From Phoronis australis (lineage: Eukaryota > Phoronida > Phoronidae), in the NCBI GenBank assembly GCA_002633005.1, contig NMRA01000035.1:598863-662862 (forward strand): 64,000 nt of DNA, written 5' to 3'. The position numbers were made by a program, and so were the translations under genes. The notes under the pieces are model-generated. The model was not told the DNA's origin. It ran no database searches and saw nothing but the letters and a program-made list of their open reading frames with translations. Below are positions 39,601 to 52,203 of this stretch, in pieces; position 1 is the first letter of the stretch; each line of letters starts with the position of its first letter.

Positions 39601-40355
39601 ATGCGTACGCTAACACTGTTTGCACGTGCATTCCTCACCCAACAGTCTTCAGCGAATTTCTCTGCCGGAGCCATCACACGTCGAAGTGAGCTTATCGCTA
39701 TTCATGAGCTTGGTCCAATGTGTATTGGACGAGATAATAATGGTCGCAACCAACGGGTTTGTTTAACGTAACAAGCAATAAGTAAGGTAAGCGACCAAAA
39801 TGACCGTTTTTACAATTGAAGTCTTCGAATTTTTAAATCGGTGAATTATAAGAGAAATTATAGCGAATATTTTTCTTCAGCAGCGCGACTCTGCCACGCG
39901 GATGAATCAACTTTTTATGAAATAGTAGGTTAGTCACAGTGTGGCTTAAGCGCGCTTTTATAGCTTTGGGGTGACAATATAAGGCCAAATGTAAGCGTAC
40001 GAGATAACTAGGAGACTCGTGATCATCTGTCTCCATGTTAGCGTCCGTGTAAAGAGACCGTCAGCGTGAAAATGTAGGTCAACATTGTGACGTAGTGATA
40101 GAGCAACGGGATGCAGAGCTCACGCGTTCGTGTTTATTTATTGCCGAAGCTCTATAGTGATGAGCACGTGCATTGACATGCGATGTTCAAGTTATGACGC
40201 AAGGTTAAGTAGTCAAATACCTGCCTGAGCAAAACCAACAAGATTCCGTCTCATTTTAGTATAACACCCGTAATACAACGTTCACCTGCAATATTACACA
40301 CGGTGTAATAAAATGTGAACAAGGGATAAGGAGTCATCGAGCCCTCGATCGTCTT

Positions 40356-43300
40356 CTACGAATGTCTATTTATCACTTTAGTAATCCATTTCCTGTAATT
40401 GGACACACGGGTATAGATACCAAATTTCCCCTTGTCTCCACACCCTTCACCAAAACTTGTCACACCATACGCTACCCAACGACGAATATTTCCTCGCTTT
40501 AACTTGCAAATTAAGGGTCCACCACTATCGCCAGAGCAAGAGTCCACACTTCCGTCAGAAGAACCAGCACATAGTTGGTTGTCAGTGATCGAATACTCGA
40601 AAGCTGACTGACAGGTAGCGTTATCGACAAGAGGAATGCGAGCCTGCATGAGAACAGTGGAGCCGAAAATATGCGTTTCTCTCTCCTTACCCCACCCAAC
40701 AGTGTAGCACTCGCTGTTTAATGGTGCTTCTTCACTGCGTTCCGGAATACACGCGAATCCAACAGTAGGACCTGCTTCAACAGACTTTTTCAATTTTAGC
40801 AGAGCCAGGTCGTTATCAATAGTTTCACGGTCGTACCTCGGATGTACGAAATCCTGAAGTACACGCGACGTCACTTCAGTGCCTTCAAAAGAGCCAAAGT
40901 CGTGTTCGCCAATACGCACTATAACCTTTCTACGCCGACCGTTCTTGCGGACACAGTGTGCAGCCGTCAGGACCCATCTTGGCGCAATCAGAGTACCGCC
41001 GCAATAGTGTTCTTTGAAGCGATTCAACAAGGCCACCTGTAACACAATTATGTAAGTTTGCTGTAAAATCGAGCATTGAATAAGAGCTGAACTGAACGAT
41101 GATCGTTTAAGAAATAAATCAGCGCTTTGGTTAAGCAAAACCACGTGTTGATCAAGCACATTCAAACGCGCAGAAAGGTACTCGTTTAAGAACCCTTTAA
41201 CGCTTCAGTCTATTCTGGCTCATAATTGGTCAAAGAAATGAGGTAACTTAGGAACGAAGGCCTTTCATCTCAATAATTGACCTATCGCAAGCTCTACCCC
41301 CTTGTATAATGTCGACTAACAAACAATAAGTTTTACCCGGCAACGTGTTGTTTGTCGGGTAAAATGGCGGCTTAGAAACGAAGGTGTGTCAATAATGCTG
41401 CGTTCTAAATGGTCAGTTAAGCCGTCACTCAAAACCCTAGCGATAGGACAATTCTTATATTGTTGATGTCCCTTTGGGTAACGGCAAAATATTTACAATT
41501 TCACTAAACGAGTATCAACTCACGTGACTTTGAAAATAAGGAAATCAATATTGTCAAGAACTTGACTGCATTTTCAGCTTCCACGAAGCCGACTACTGGC
41601 TGGAGGCCGGAACGAGGCTATCAATCATGGGGCTCCGCAAATGAAGTCCTACAACGGCACTACCGTAGTAGAAGGGGTAAGTATATCCCCTTGATATTTA
41701 CCTGAAGTATCGTACCAAGTTGTGTTCGTTGCTTCTTTTTCACATTCTATAGCCTTGGTCAAGTTTACTGATGGGAATTTCTTCCTTATATTCTTCAATC
41801 GAGTATTTACATGTATAGGGATAGCACAGGGAGCAAAAAGTGTGCTGTACAAAATTATGTTTTTATGTAAAAAACCTCAAGTGCTTTCATATTTTATCCG
41901 TGAGTACAATTGTTGACTTAAAATCTTTGTTTAGAACTAAAAGATCGTCGATCTATTTCGTGCCACACAAAACCAGTTCAGTCGCACAGGTTAAGAAATT
42001 GCACACTTACTGATGCAAAACGTTGTTTGTATATTGATTTGATATTACAATTCCAAGTATATATATCATAGTTAATAATTTTATCCACTTAAACTGTCAT
42101 GAAATCCGTGAACTTCATGATATATATTACTTAGTACGTTAGTTTGACAGTATTATTGATATTATTTTTTGCTAGCGAATTGTTTGTGTTTATAGTAACT
42201 TGTTTTGGCTGTCAGCTGAGTCAGCGACCGACCCATCCGGTGCGTCCGCACCTATTTTGATGATCTCTGTAGTAAACAAGATTATGTAATGGTCATTCAC
42301 AGAATCATAGCCTCAAGACAGCTGACCATTACCATATATGGCAAACACAACAGAATAGTTCTGATGATTGTTGTGAAAGTTCATAGAGTTGTTTACTGTT
42401 ATTTCCTGTAAAATCTTGAATCATGAAGTTTAGTGCATGCAACCCACATATTTGTAACTTGTAAATAAATCCGTTCACTTGCCTAATACAGTCCTCATCT
42501 TGCTTCTGCCAGTTGCTTTACTAGTGTAATTGAGTGTTCCACACTTAGTTACTGAATACAACTATCTCACTGACGGACCGAGACAGTCCACACAAAACAC
42601 AACGCTGCTACTAAGTCGAGTTGTTATACTACATAAACTGCGAGATTTCTACATCGTTAAGACGGGATTCAATTCAGACTTCCCGCAATGTCGCAGAGTT
42701 GACGTTCTCTGGCCTTTGCCATTGGGGTATGGCGTCCTAACGTATAAAAGTTGAAGCCCCACCAAGAGGTTGAGCACTCCACTCGCTAGACCGCAATTGC
42801 CGCGCTTAGAAGTGAACTGCAAGATACGTGAATGTGTGACTGGCAGACGTTTTGAAAAGTTTATTACAAACTCTGTCTCGAATTGAACAACCACGACGAT
42901 GTTCTGACAAAAATAATTGTTTGAAAATTATGCTTTTTCTATACGACGTCACTGTAAAAACCAACACTGGCATTTAATTTCGAAGAACACTTGCAAATCA
43001 CAAGATACAAAAACAAAGACTTCTAAAAATGTTATCACTTTTGAACGCTTTCTAGGGGAGAAGGTCGGTGAAGATCACGGTTTGTACGTTTGTAAAAATG
43101 GCGATAATTGTGCACAGTCGTAAACGCTCAAATTCGTGACCAGACTTCATGCGCCCTGCACAAAATCAACGCAAAAACACCGATAGTCTATGTCTACAGG
43201 CGCCGACCTAACCAATAGTTCCGCAGGGCTCCCTCGGTCATACTCCTGTGTGGTCAACGGCTCACAGTGGATACGAGAGGTGAATAATCAAATTATTTTA

Positions 43301-44919
43301 CATTTGAAAATTCAATCAAGAACATGTTGAGATGAGAAAATGACCACGAGCAAGTTCGTGGACGGCCGCCAGTGGTGAGGGTCGTCGCACTGAAATCAGG
43401 CGTACACAGAAATAGGTAAATTGAATTATTGCTCATTACCGGTCAAGACGGGTGGTCAAATATTGCAAGTTACTACTCCGCAGTCTCTCATATGGAAACC
43501 AGATATTCGGTAGGACGGTTTTCACTGATAATCACGTTACCAGTTCGTCGAGTTTTGGTTTGAACAAACAATTCTGGGAGGCTGTTTCGGCCATGATTAG
43601 AATGGAAGTTAATAAAGTTAACATGTGTCTGCTTTCTTATATCTACCTCTGCCCCTTGCAACACAAGCGCGTCACTTGGTAACCTGCATCAGCCACGCAA
43701 AGCAATCCGCTGTGAAAACGAATTTAAAATACTCGATTCAATAACTTTGAGAATTTGTTTTTATGCTTAAAAGTATTCCAAGAAGTGCGGAGACGTTTAC
43801 ACTGGAAAGCTACTTCAAACTTTTGTTTGCAACACGATCAAACTCGGACTTGATGTTTTGGTGAAACTGGCACCCAGCCTACACTAGCTAACTCTGCCAA
43901 ACTAGTCCTGATTAGCAACCCGTTTACTTGCAACTAGAAACTTTTGTTAGCAAACTTGGGTTTGGTCGAGTTTACAAACAAAAGTTGCCAATGAAATATG
44001 CCGCGTTTAAACAAATGACGTACAGCTCAAGAGACAAAAAATGATTCTTTGCTAAAGGGAATGCCTGTGTTAAGCGAGATACCGCTAGTCTAGGACGTGT
44101 GGTGTCCACAGTAGTTACGAGGATTACTCAAATTACCTCCATTTTTAAGAGTGTACAAACAGTGCGCTTTTGGGGAACTTTTGAGGGGATCGGGCCTTGC
44201 TGCTAGCATGATGACGTCATAAACATGTCGATATCAAATAACAGAAGTTAACATTTTTAAGTACGAATTAAGAACATGATTAATCAAATGATAGCATAAA
44301 CGTCGCCAATGTTCAACCAGGTAAAAACAACAAATTGTTTGAAAACAATGTTTTATTTTTACATTATGTCACAGCAAAAATAAAATTTAGCATTTAATTT
44401 TGAGTACACTTGCAGTTTAACATGCAAAAACATACTAGACTTTAAAAGACATTGCCTTTTTATATGCTTTCGCCAAGGGAGGGATGGTTAGGGAAAGCGT
44501 GAAAATGGCGATAATTGTGAACGGTCCCTTGCATGGGTGGCATATACGGGACAAACCGCTATACTGTGTTGACTTTCATGGCCATATTCCCAACAAAAAG
44601 GTGCCTTTTCCAATTAAATTCACTGCGAAGGGAATCTTCCGTTTTTGGACTCAGGAATTCCAAAAGGGCATTTTTGCCACAGCTCTACAAAAAGTTCGAT
44701 CTTTTATTGAGAATTGTTGCGTTAAAAAAGACCGGAGGACTGCTTTAATAAATAACCATTTGCAATGTTTAAACTGTTTAATAAGAAGTTAAAGAACTGG
44801 TATGGGGGTAAATCTCTACCAAAGATTGTCTTTTTCGTAAAAACTTCCAGCAAACAGGTTAATCGTGATACCAACTAAATAAAAGGGCGACCACAGCAGC
44901 TGCAGCTGCTGGGCACATC

Positions 44920-44982
<63 letters not shown>

Positions 44983-44984
44983 CT

Positions 44985-45017
<33 letters not shown>

Positions 45018-45943
45018 GCAGCAGCAGCAATTCCATCGGGGTAGCACGTGTGAGCGATAGGTTGGTGTAAGTAAAGAGAGGGGCCCAGGCTTTCATGGAG
45101 GTGTGTGTCTCCCAGTGTTTTCCTACGGGCCTGCACGGTATTAACCTTTTCACGTCTAGGGGACGCCACATGCGCAACGGATTCTGTGAAATCCTTCCTT
45201 CACAGATACTAAAATGTACAGTTCTAATCACCGTGCGGTTGGTGGAAAGAAGGAGTACCTCATAAATCCGTATACCGGGAAACGCATGCATTTGTTTTTC
45301 TGTATCAATCAAACGGTCAGGTGGCCGCTTGAACGCGTGACAAACTGACCACATTGCGACCAGCGACAGACGTCATATTCACAAAGGATGATTGTGGGAT
45401 CATAGCGGTCACTCCTAGCAGCGCTGACGCCAGCAGACGTTGGCCGTGCGATTGGTGAAGAGATGACTTCATTTTATTAGTATTTCTAGCAGCCAAGTGT
45501 TCAGTTTTTCATAGCCTGTAAACGGATAGCACTGGTCTATCATCAACTGCCAGCTTACCGACCACACAATCGCCTGCCGGACACTTCCGGAGTAGAAGGA
45601 CTTGAATCCCGCAAATCTGTGCTCTGAGATATCTAAGCATAACGCATTCACTTTCGCTGTTTGTAAAACCGCCAATTGTACGACTTACCTGCCAAGGCCA
45701 TTTCCCCGGAAATGCTTCGACCCCGCCAATGACTCTTTTTACGATTCGATGGTGATATTGAACTAAACCGCACTCGCTTAAGTTGTGGCTCACGGGTAAT
45801 CCTGAATTTGTTGGTGTTTTCTTCGTAGGTATGCTGCCCTGATCTGTAACATTCTCTGAAACGATATTTATAATCCAAATTGCAATGCTCACGAAGGAAA
45901 TTAATAATGAAGGGTACACGAGATAAAGTTGCTCAGGAAACAT
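40356..45943 (-). CDS. Secreted trypsin-like serine protease, two exons
   Basis: Exons 45689-45943 and 40356-41036 join in phase 0, cag|gtaagt to ttgtgttacag|gtg, giving WPWQ|VALL and a 311-residue proenzyme. An in-frame TAA stands directly before the ATG at 45943. Residues 10-29 are hydrophobic (signal peptide or anchor). Activation is predicted after Arg70 in IVKR|VIGG; Cys58 of the propeptide likely bonds to Cys181. The catalytic triad is His112 (TAAHC), Asp161 (DNDLALL) and Ser256 (GDSGGP). Asp250 sits at the base of the S1 pocket, with Gly residues at the 216 and 226 equivalents, so cleavage after Arg or Lys is expected. The usual Trp215 is Phe (TSFGEGC). The position of the intron directly after WQ is common among chymotrypsin-family genes. 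It contains a CAG repeat and other repeats but no missing exon is needed. Confidence 0.92.
42730..42800 (-). repeat. tRNA-like segment in the protease intron
   Basis: The minus strand reads GCGGTCTAGCGAGTGGAGTG, similar to a tRNA A box, followed by a degenerate B box (TGGGGCTTCAACT). Probably a SINE relic; no functional tRNA. Confidence 0.3.
42940..43115. repeat. Diverged repeat, copy 1 (copy 2 at 44365-44520)
   Basis: Shares with 44365-44520 the ordered strings 'gcatttaattt', 'acacttgca', 'caaaaac', 'cttt(a/c)(a)aa' and 'aaaatggcgataattgtg'. Both copies lie in the protease intron in the same orientation. No gene content is recognised in either. Confidence 0.45.
44365..44520. repeat. Diverged repeat, copy 2
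   Basis: Partner of 42940-43115, ending with the shared 'aaaatggcgataattgtg'. A 102-codon frame at 44484-44792 starts inside it but has no recognised domain and no splice signals; I do not call it a gene. Confidence 0.4.
44921..45029. repeat. (CAG)n trinucleotide repeat in the protease intron
   Basis: About 20 uninterrupted CAG units (44921-44982), a CTGAG break, then a second tract to 45029 with one CAAG interruption. On the transcribed strand of the protease pre-mRNA it reads CUG. It lies 660 bases downstream of the protease exon-1 donor. Frames of polyAla, polyCys or polyLeu here are artefacts. Confidence 0.95.
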
Positions 45944-47340
45944 TTAAAAATGTGCAGAGTAACTACGAAGAAACCGAATTAGCGTTTGTAGGATCTTGTC
46001 GACTAGTTTGCGTATTTAGATAGATATCTGTAAAACTATATGTTTTAACTTTGTGAACGTACATATTTTCTGAAAGTAGAAAACCTGTATAAGTTGTGTT
46101 AATATATTTTTAAAATCTGCCATTAACTAGGTCATGTGACAATGTCTTTTTAGTAATGTGAAGCAAAAAAGAAGGTACAATAATATAAAAACAACGATAT
46201 CAGCAACTATGACATGATCAAATACTTTCTTATTTAAATATTCTTGATGACATCTTAAAAATGCTGTTACAGTTTTCTCAAATGTCATTTTGTTTTCGTA
46301 TTATGAAATGTTACATTTTTCATAAAAATGATAAATGCCCTATTTTGAACACAAAGCATTTTTGTAAAAAACAGCGATCTTATTCGTATATTTTTCGGTA
46401 CGCGAAAACTAGACATTTTAAAGCATAATCCTAACAGCGTTTTTAGATAATAACGTAAAGTTTTCACGTAAAAAATTAGTAAAATTGGCTGAGAGGTTAT
46501 TTTGCTATGAATGTACCTTTCTTGTACATATAAATTTGGCTTAAAAGCGCGGTCACGTGACAATAATAAAGACACAGTAATAAGAAGCATATTTTTAGAA
46601 CCCTCGATTTTTGTCATGTTAGAAAATATACAGTTTTAACGGCTGACAAAGCATATTTTTTCGATATTTGATTTAAAGTTGAAGTCGTTTATTGACAGAG
46701 GTCCCAGATGGATATANCCCCCCCCCCCCTACAGGCCATCACAAAAACTATATTAGATCACTAACCGTTATCGAACTGGTCTCAAATTGTTCCTCAGTCA
46801 AATTGGAGTCGATGATTATCATTGCTTCAGCAGAACTATAAGTTTGTAATTTCGGAAGACCAAGCTAATAAAATTTCATGTCATGCCAGTGTATGGAAAT
46901 TTAGGAGCTTTGTTTGAAGAGATAACAAATTGTCTGTCTCTCCCGAGCTCAGAGGTCTAAATTGCCAAGGAACAAAACAAGACCATTTTTATAATGGCAA
47001 GTGGCCTAAATCAAAACCTGTTTTTTGACAGAAGGCGCGGGTTAAATGCCATTTTAAGCAGTAACAACAGGTGTCGTTCCTCCAGAAGATGAACCAATTC
47101 TGTCAGTGAAAAGTCTATACACTTTTAAGATTACGTGATACCCAACAGAATTACGACGAAGGAATTGTGAGAAATCTTATTGTTGTTCAGTGTCATTAAT
47201 CCAAAGATATCAAATAGGATTTCTCCTAGTTCCGTGCTGTCGTGTCTGCATTCTGTTGTGTATTACGCAGATGTTAAAAGTAAACAAATGAAATTGTAGT
47301 CAAGGTCATAGTCAGACTGTGTTCAGGCGTCATGTGTTAC

Positions 47341-47836
47341 CTGCACGTGATTCTGTGGGTCGAGAAGCTGCATTCTCGTTTCTAGGCCCGTTTACCACTG
47401 GTTTCGGTGTAACTGGTTTGGATTTGATGAAATTGTTGTTAATTGTATATCTAGCATACTTTTCGCATTCGGTTCCCTTGGGAAAACAGTGGCGTTCATC
47501 CCGTACAATTGAATCGCGGCACCAAGCCTTCAAAGCGCATGCGCGAGTTCTGCGCTGTTTGCACTGTCGGGAACATGGACCCCAGCTTCCCCACGTAGTG
47601 TAGAAGAAGTCGTACATGAAACTAGTGAATGTTTCATCCGAAACTTCCTTTGATTGCGAATCGGTTGTATTGCTCCCGTTACAAGAACCCAATAGACATC
47701 TGCGTGTTTCTCTGGTTGCCCCGTCTTCCCCACATGCGCCTGGTGCCGAACACTCACGAATCCTGCTTTGTTTACAAGAGCGCGTGCATGGAGACCAATC
47801 CGACCAGGTTGTATATGATGACCTTGTACCATCTAC
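47341..47836 (-). CDS. Two thrombospondin type 1 repeats, exon, copy 1
   Basis: The exon follows a strong acceptor ('gttttttttcag' on the minus strand) in phase 0 and can end at the donor cag|gtaaca in phase 1; if unspliced, the frame stops at 47330. It encodes two TSP1 repeats: WSDWSPCTRSCKQSRIREC with a following CLLGSC, and WGSWGPCSRQCKQRRTRAC with a following HCF and TEC. The WxxWxxC tryptophans are C-mannosylation sites and the CxxxC threonine or serine is an O-fucosylation site in this family. N-glycosylation sites (NGS, NTT) lie between the repeats. TSP1 repeats bind matrix, heparin-like glycans or receptors in secreted and cell-surface proteins. The signal-peptide exon is not seen; it should be beyond 49.7 kb. 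Parent gene unknown. Confidence 0.75.
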
Positions 47837-49080
47837 CTGAAAAAAACAATATGCTGACTTGAAGCAAAATATCGAAACAGGCACTTGGTGAACGTCCGAT
47901 GCATTCCCATCAGCTCGTTTTCGCCACCTCTCATATCTGGGCAGGGGTCGGCTAATAGGTCCAGACTTCATGTTCAATAAATTTGGTCTGNTTAAAATCT
48001 GCCATTAACTAGGTCATGTGACAATGTCTTTTTAGTAATATGAAGCAAAAAAGAAGGTACAATGATATCAAAACAACGATATCAGCAACTATGACATGAT
48101 CAAATACTTTCTGATTTAAATATTCTTGATGACATCTTAAAAATGCTGTTACAGTTTTCTCAAATGTCATTTTGTTTTCGTATTATGAAACGTTACATTT
48201 TTCATAAAAATGATAAATGCCCTATTTTGAACACAAAGCATTTTTATAAAAAACAGCGATCTTATTCGTATATTTTTCGGTACGAGAAATCTAGACATTT
48301 TAAAGCAAAATCCTAACAGCGTTTTTAGATAATAACGTAAAGTTTTCACATAAAGGATTAGTAAAATTGGCTAAGGGGTTATTTTGCTATGAATGTACCT
48401 TTCTTGTACATATAAATTTGACTTAAAAGCGCGGTCACGTGACAATAATAAAGACACAGTAACAAGAAGCATATTTTTAGAACCNAAAACTAGATTAGAT
48501 CACTAACCGTTATGGAACTGGTCTCAAATTGTTCCTTAGTCAAATTGGAGTCGGTGATTATCATTGCTTCAGCAGAACTATAAGTTTGTAATTTCGGAAG
48601 ACCAAGCTAATAAAATTTCATGTCATGCCAGTGTATGGAAATTTAGGAGCGTTGTTTGAAGAGATAACAAATTGTCAGTCTCTCCCGAGCTCAGAGGTCT
48701 AAATTGCCAAGGAACAAGACAAGCATTTCTATAAGGGCAAGTGGCCTAAATCAAAACCTGTTTTTTGACAGAAGGCGCGGGTTAAATGCCATTTTAAGCA
48801 GTAACAACAGGTGTCGTTCCTCCAGAAGATGAACCAATTCTGTCAGTGAAAAGCCTAAACACTTTTAAGATTACGTGATACCCAAGAGAATTAGGACGAA
48901 GGAATTGTGAGAAATCTTATTGTTGTTCAGTGTCATTAATCCGAAGATATCAAATAGGATTTCTCCTAGTTCCGTGCTGTCGTGTCTGCATTCTGTTGTG
49001 TATTAGGCAGATGTTAAAAGTAAACAAATGAAATTGTAGTAAAGGTCATAGTCAGACTGTGTTCAGGCGTCATGTGTTAC

Positions 49081-49576
49081 CTGCACGTGATTCTGTGGGT
49101 CGAGAAGCTGCATTCTCGTTTCTAGGCCCGTTTACCACTGGTTCCGGTGTAACTGGTTTGGATTTGATGAAATTGTTGTTAATTGTATATCTAGCATACT
49201 TCTCGCATTCGGTTCCCTTGGGAAAACAGTGGCGTTCATCCCGTACAATTGAATCGCGGCACCAAGCCTTCAAAGCGCATGCGCGAGTTCTGCGCTGTTT
49301 GCACTGTCGGGAACATGGACCCCAGCTTCCCCACGTAGTGTAGAAGAAGTCGTACATGAAACTAGTGAATGTTTCATCCGAAACTTCCTTTGATTGCGAA
49401 TCGGTTGTATTGCTCCCGTTACAAGAACCCAATAGACATCTGCGTGTTTCTCTGGTTGCCCCGTCTTCCCCACATGCGCCTGGTGCCGAACACTCACGAA
49501 TCCTGCTTTGTTTACAAGAGCGCGTGCATGGAGACCAATCCGACCAGGTTGTATATGATGACCTTGTACCATCTAC
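49081..49576 (-). CDS. Two thrombospondin type 1 repeats, exon, copy 2
   Basis: Same exon as 47341-47836 with one residue changed near the end (VTPEPV for VTPKPV) and the same splice sites. This copy is contiguous with unique sequence on its upstream side, so it is probably the better placed one. Either a very recent tandem duplication or an allelic duplicate of the assembly. Confidence 0.75.
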
Positions 49577-50569
49577 CTGAAAAAAACAATATGCTGACTT
49601 GAAGCAAAATATCGAAACAGGCACTTGGTGAACGTCCGATGCATTCCCATCAGCTCGTTTTCGCCACCTCTCATATCTGGGCAGGGGTCGGCTAATAGGT
49701 CCAGACTTCATGTTCAATAAATTTGGTCTGTATTTTTATCAAGAAGGAAACGTTAACGGTCTGTTGTGTCCATTGTCGTACTCTCATGGTCAAGTTCCTG
49801 GATATATATCTGAGAGCAAATGGGTCTTACTACGCATCCCTGAATACAGGCCTCTTGTTTCTTCTCCTGCAATACATACATGTTCAAAACTTAAATCACC
49901 GGACGTCTACTGCTTGTTTTATGGACACTTTGAGTTTCTCTGCAATTTGACGGTGCCTTGCGACTAAAAAACGGGGATTCTCTTTCACGTATCATATACC
50001 GGGTGGGTAAGGGTGCGCTACACATGCAAAGTCCAAGCCATGACAATTGTACAACTGGGAATTGGGCACCAGTCAGGCAACACGAAACGATGAAACCTTC
50101 GGTCGCTTCTTCGTTTATTCACTCAGAAATCGACCTTTTTAGTTTCCGTGTGCTGGGAAAAGGTTTGCAGGGGCTTGGAATAAATACCGACAATTGAGGC
50201 TAATGTAAACATGGTATGATTCCTCGATCACTCATTGCCGATACATTGCTTATTGCGTCAAACGCACCTACATGACCTTAGCAGCTTACCAGGAGCGATG
50301 AGATAGCGGGTGAAGAGGACTCCACTGGCTTTATTAAGAAAGATTATCGGTTTCAAGGCCGAAAAAAATCACTTTTGGGATTCATGCTGAAATGGGTAGA
50401 CTTCTTCAAGTTACTAGTTTTGGCGAGAGCTATAAAACAACAAAGTCCTTTACTTTGTGATTTTATTACTATTTCTCGCTGCAGTGTCTGCCAGACATTC
50501 CGTGAAATCAAGGCAAGTGATTTTACCTATTAAGTGCGTTTAAACTACTTTGCCATTTCTTGAGTGTTT

Positions 50570-50632
50570 TTAGTGGCTCCGCCTGTAGGTGCAGGTTTGA
50601 TTCCGCGCTCAGGCTGTTCGCAGAAAATCACT
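50570..50632 (+). repeat. tRNA-like SINE fragment
   Basis: Related to 3655-3715: GGTTTGATTCC, then 'gcgctcaggct' and 'agaaaatcac'. No complete tRNA. Confidence 0.35.
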
Positions 50633-52144
50633 TTAATGTCTCTTTAAGATTGGTAGTGAAATGCTTATTTTATTTGCATTGACCTCGTGATTTGTACTTA
50701 AAGTCCCATGTTGTACCATCTATGAAAACCATTGTTTTGGTTCATGTTATGAACGACAGGAATCATGGTGTTGGCGAAAGATATTCTGAGATATATCATG
50801 TCATTTTCTCGGTCTCCTAGGATATACCGACTGAGGTCAACAATTTCTATCACTGCACGTCAACATCTAGTTCATTACTGACACCGACTTCTGTTGTAGC
50901 TTCCAGCCATGTTACTCAGGTGTCCAGCAACAAAGGCGAGGATTGCAATTTTTCGTTGAAAGCTGCCAACTTGTTCATTAGACATTGACGTGACTGTCAT
51001 GGTACAGCGGCGTACGAAATGCAAATGTAAAGCAGAAATGGAATAACACGTAAACCCAGAGAGAACTATTTATACGTTGTGGTGTGCGTAAGTTTCTGGT
51101 CCCAGAGTAAACAGAGTTCTGTGTGGCGTTGTTGATGTAACAGTCAAGGGTGCGCCAAGTTTCAGCAAATGAATTCAATTCAATAAGTGAAACACGTGTC
51201 AGAGTGTAGGGAATTTATAAGTTCTCTTATATTTACACACAGTATCTCTGCTGCGGACTTCTGCTATTTGTTTAGAGTTTGGATCGCATGGCGTGTCAGG
51301 AAATATTTCACCGTAACGACCGATGAGTGTTTAAGTAACGTATGCGCTGAATACTGACCATGACTCTTACCACCCGATCCAGTGCATGCCGTTGTTACGT
51401 AAGATGCGTTAGATGGGAAGTTTGTCGCATCTCCTGGGCACAAAATCCCATTTCAGAACTCGAACTCCTAAGAAGTTTTCGTATTATTCTATCTGAGACG
51501 AATGAGAACAAGTGACGAATAAGGACTGTTGAGATTTTTCCTTCGTTACCAAAGCTGCACTATATTGTGACTGGATATATCCAGAACTTCATGGTTTCGC
51601 TAACTAAAATTCTTTAAACGGAAACTGTAGAATATCTATAACCAATATTGGAAAGAATTTTGTGAGTCTCGCTTTATCTAATTAAACACAATTCTTCGTC
51701 AATCATTTCGCAGGCGAATTGAATACTGGGGGAAAATTATTTGCTAAAAGTAGGATTGTATTCATAAAATGGTTCAATAACAGGCCTACGGGTTTACTAA
51801 TGTGTATGCAATCTGCGAATTAAAATAAAATATATGGTGTGTAATAATTGCAAACATAAGTTAAATGATTTGTTCTCATAAACACTTGATGTATGCATGC
51901 TGTGTTCCCTGCTTTCATAAGGAATTTTCGTGACGTGAAGTTTGGCAGAACGTTGGCATATATCTATGATTTTTTTCCAACAAGAGAGCGGACACAAAAT
52001 GGTTCGACATATCCTCTGGTAGATGCGATCTTAGTGTCGGATTTTGATATACCGAAAGCTGCCTAAGCAACCAATTTTGACCGGATTGAAATTTTAGATT
52101 ATCAGTGGTTAATTCTATGGCAATTCTGTTGTGACACAGATTTA

Positions 52145-52203
52145 CCGCCCAGGCAAATTGTTATTCCGCCTGCGGCAGATTGCTGTTTCGCATGGGCGGA
52201 TTA
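52145..52203. repeat. Three diverged 22-bp units
   Basis: CCGCCCAGGCAAATTGTTATT, or close variants of it, follows itself about three times (CCGCCTGCGGCAGATTGCTG, then CGCATGGGCGGATTATTAT). A minor local tandem repeat. Confidence 0.4.

Larger units (their letters stand above)
34254..40355. other. Intergenic between synaptotagmin and trypsin genes
   Basis: The genes face each other, so both 3' UTRs lie here. It contains MITEs at 35959-36115 and 39305-39600, a 38-bp perfect palindrome at 37226-37263 and an acidic mini-frame at 38771-38850. No further gene recognised. Confidence 0.5.
46110..49730. repeat. Tandem near-identical 1.7-1.9-kb duplication joined at single Ns
   Basis: Copy 1 is 46110-47990 and copy 2 is 47992-49730. 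Copy 1 holds about 125 bp (46616-46740) absent from copy 2, where an N stands at 48485. N also occurs at 46717 and at the junction, 47991. The coding part differs by a single residue (K to E). Copy 1 stops at 'ggtctg' exactly where copy 2 runs on into unique sequence, as expected when two allelic contigs are scaffolded in a row. Confidence 0.85.

Noticed and set aside
44484-44792. Gene of 102 codons in the protease intron
   Set aside because: Starts within a dispersed repeat, has no motif, signal peptide or splice sites, and overlaps a second frame.
44816-45354. PolyLeu, polyAla and polyCys proteins on the minus strand
   Set aside because: All are readings of the CAG repeat in three frames within the intron of the protease gene.
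47319-47862. Plus-strand frames of 74-94 codons, repeated at 49059-49602
   Set aside because: Antisense shadows of the TSP1 exon; duplicated only because the exon is.
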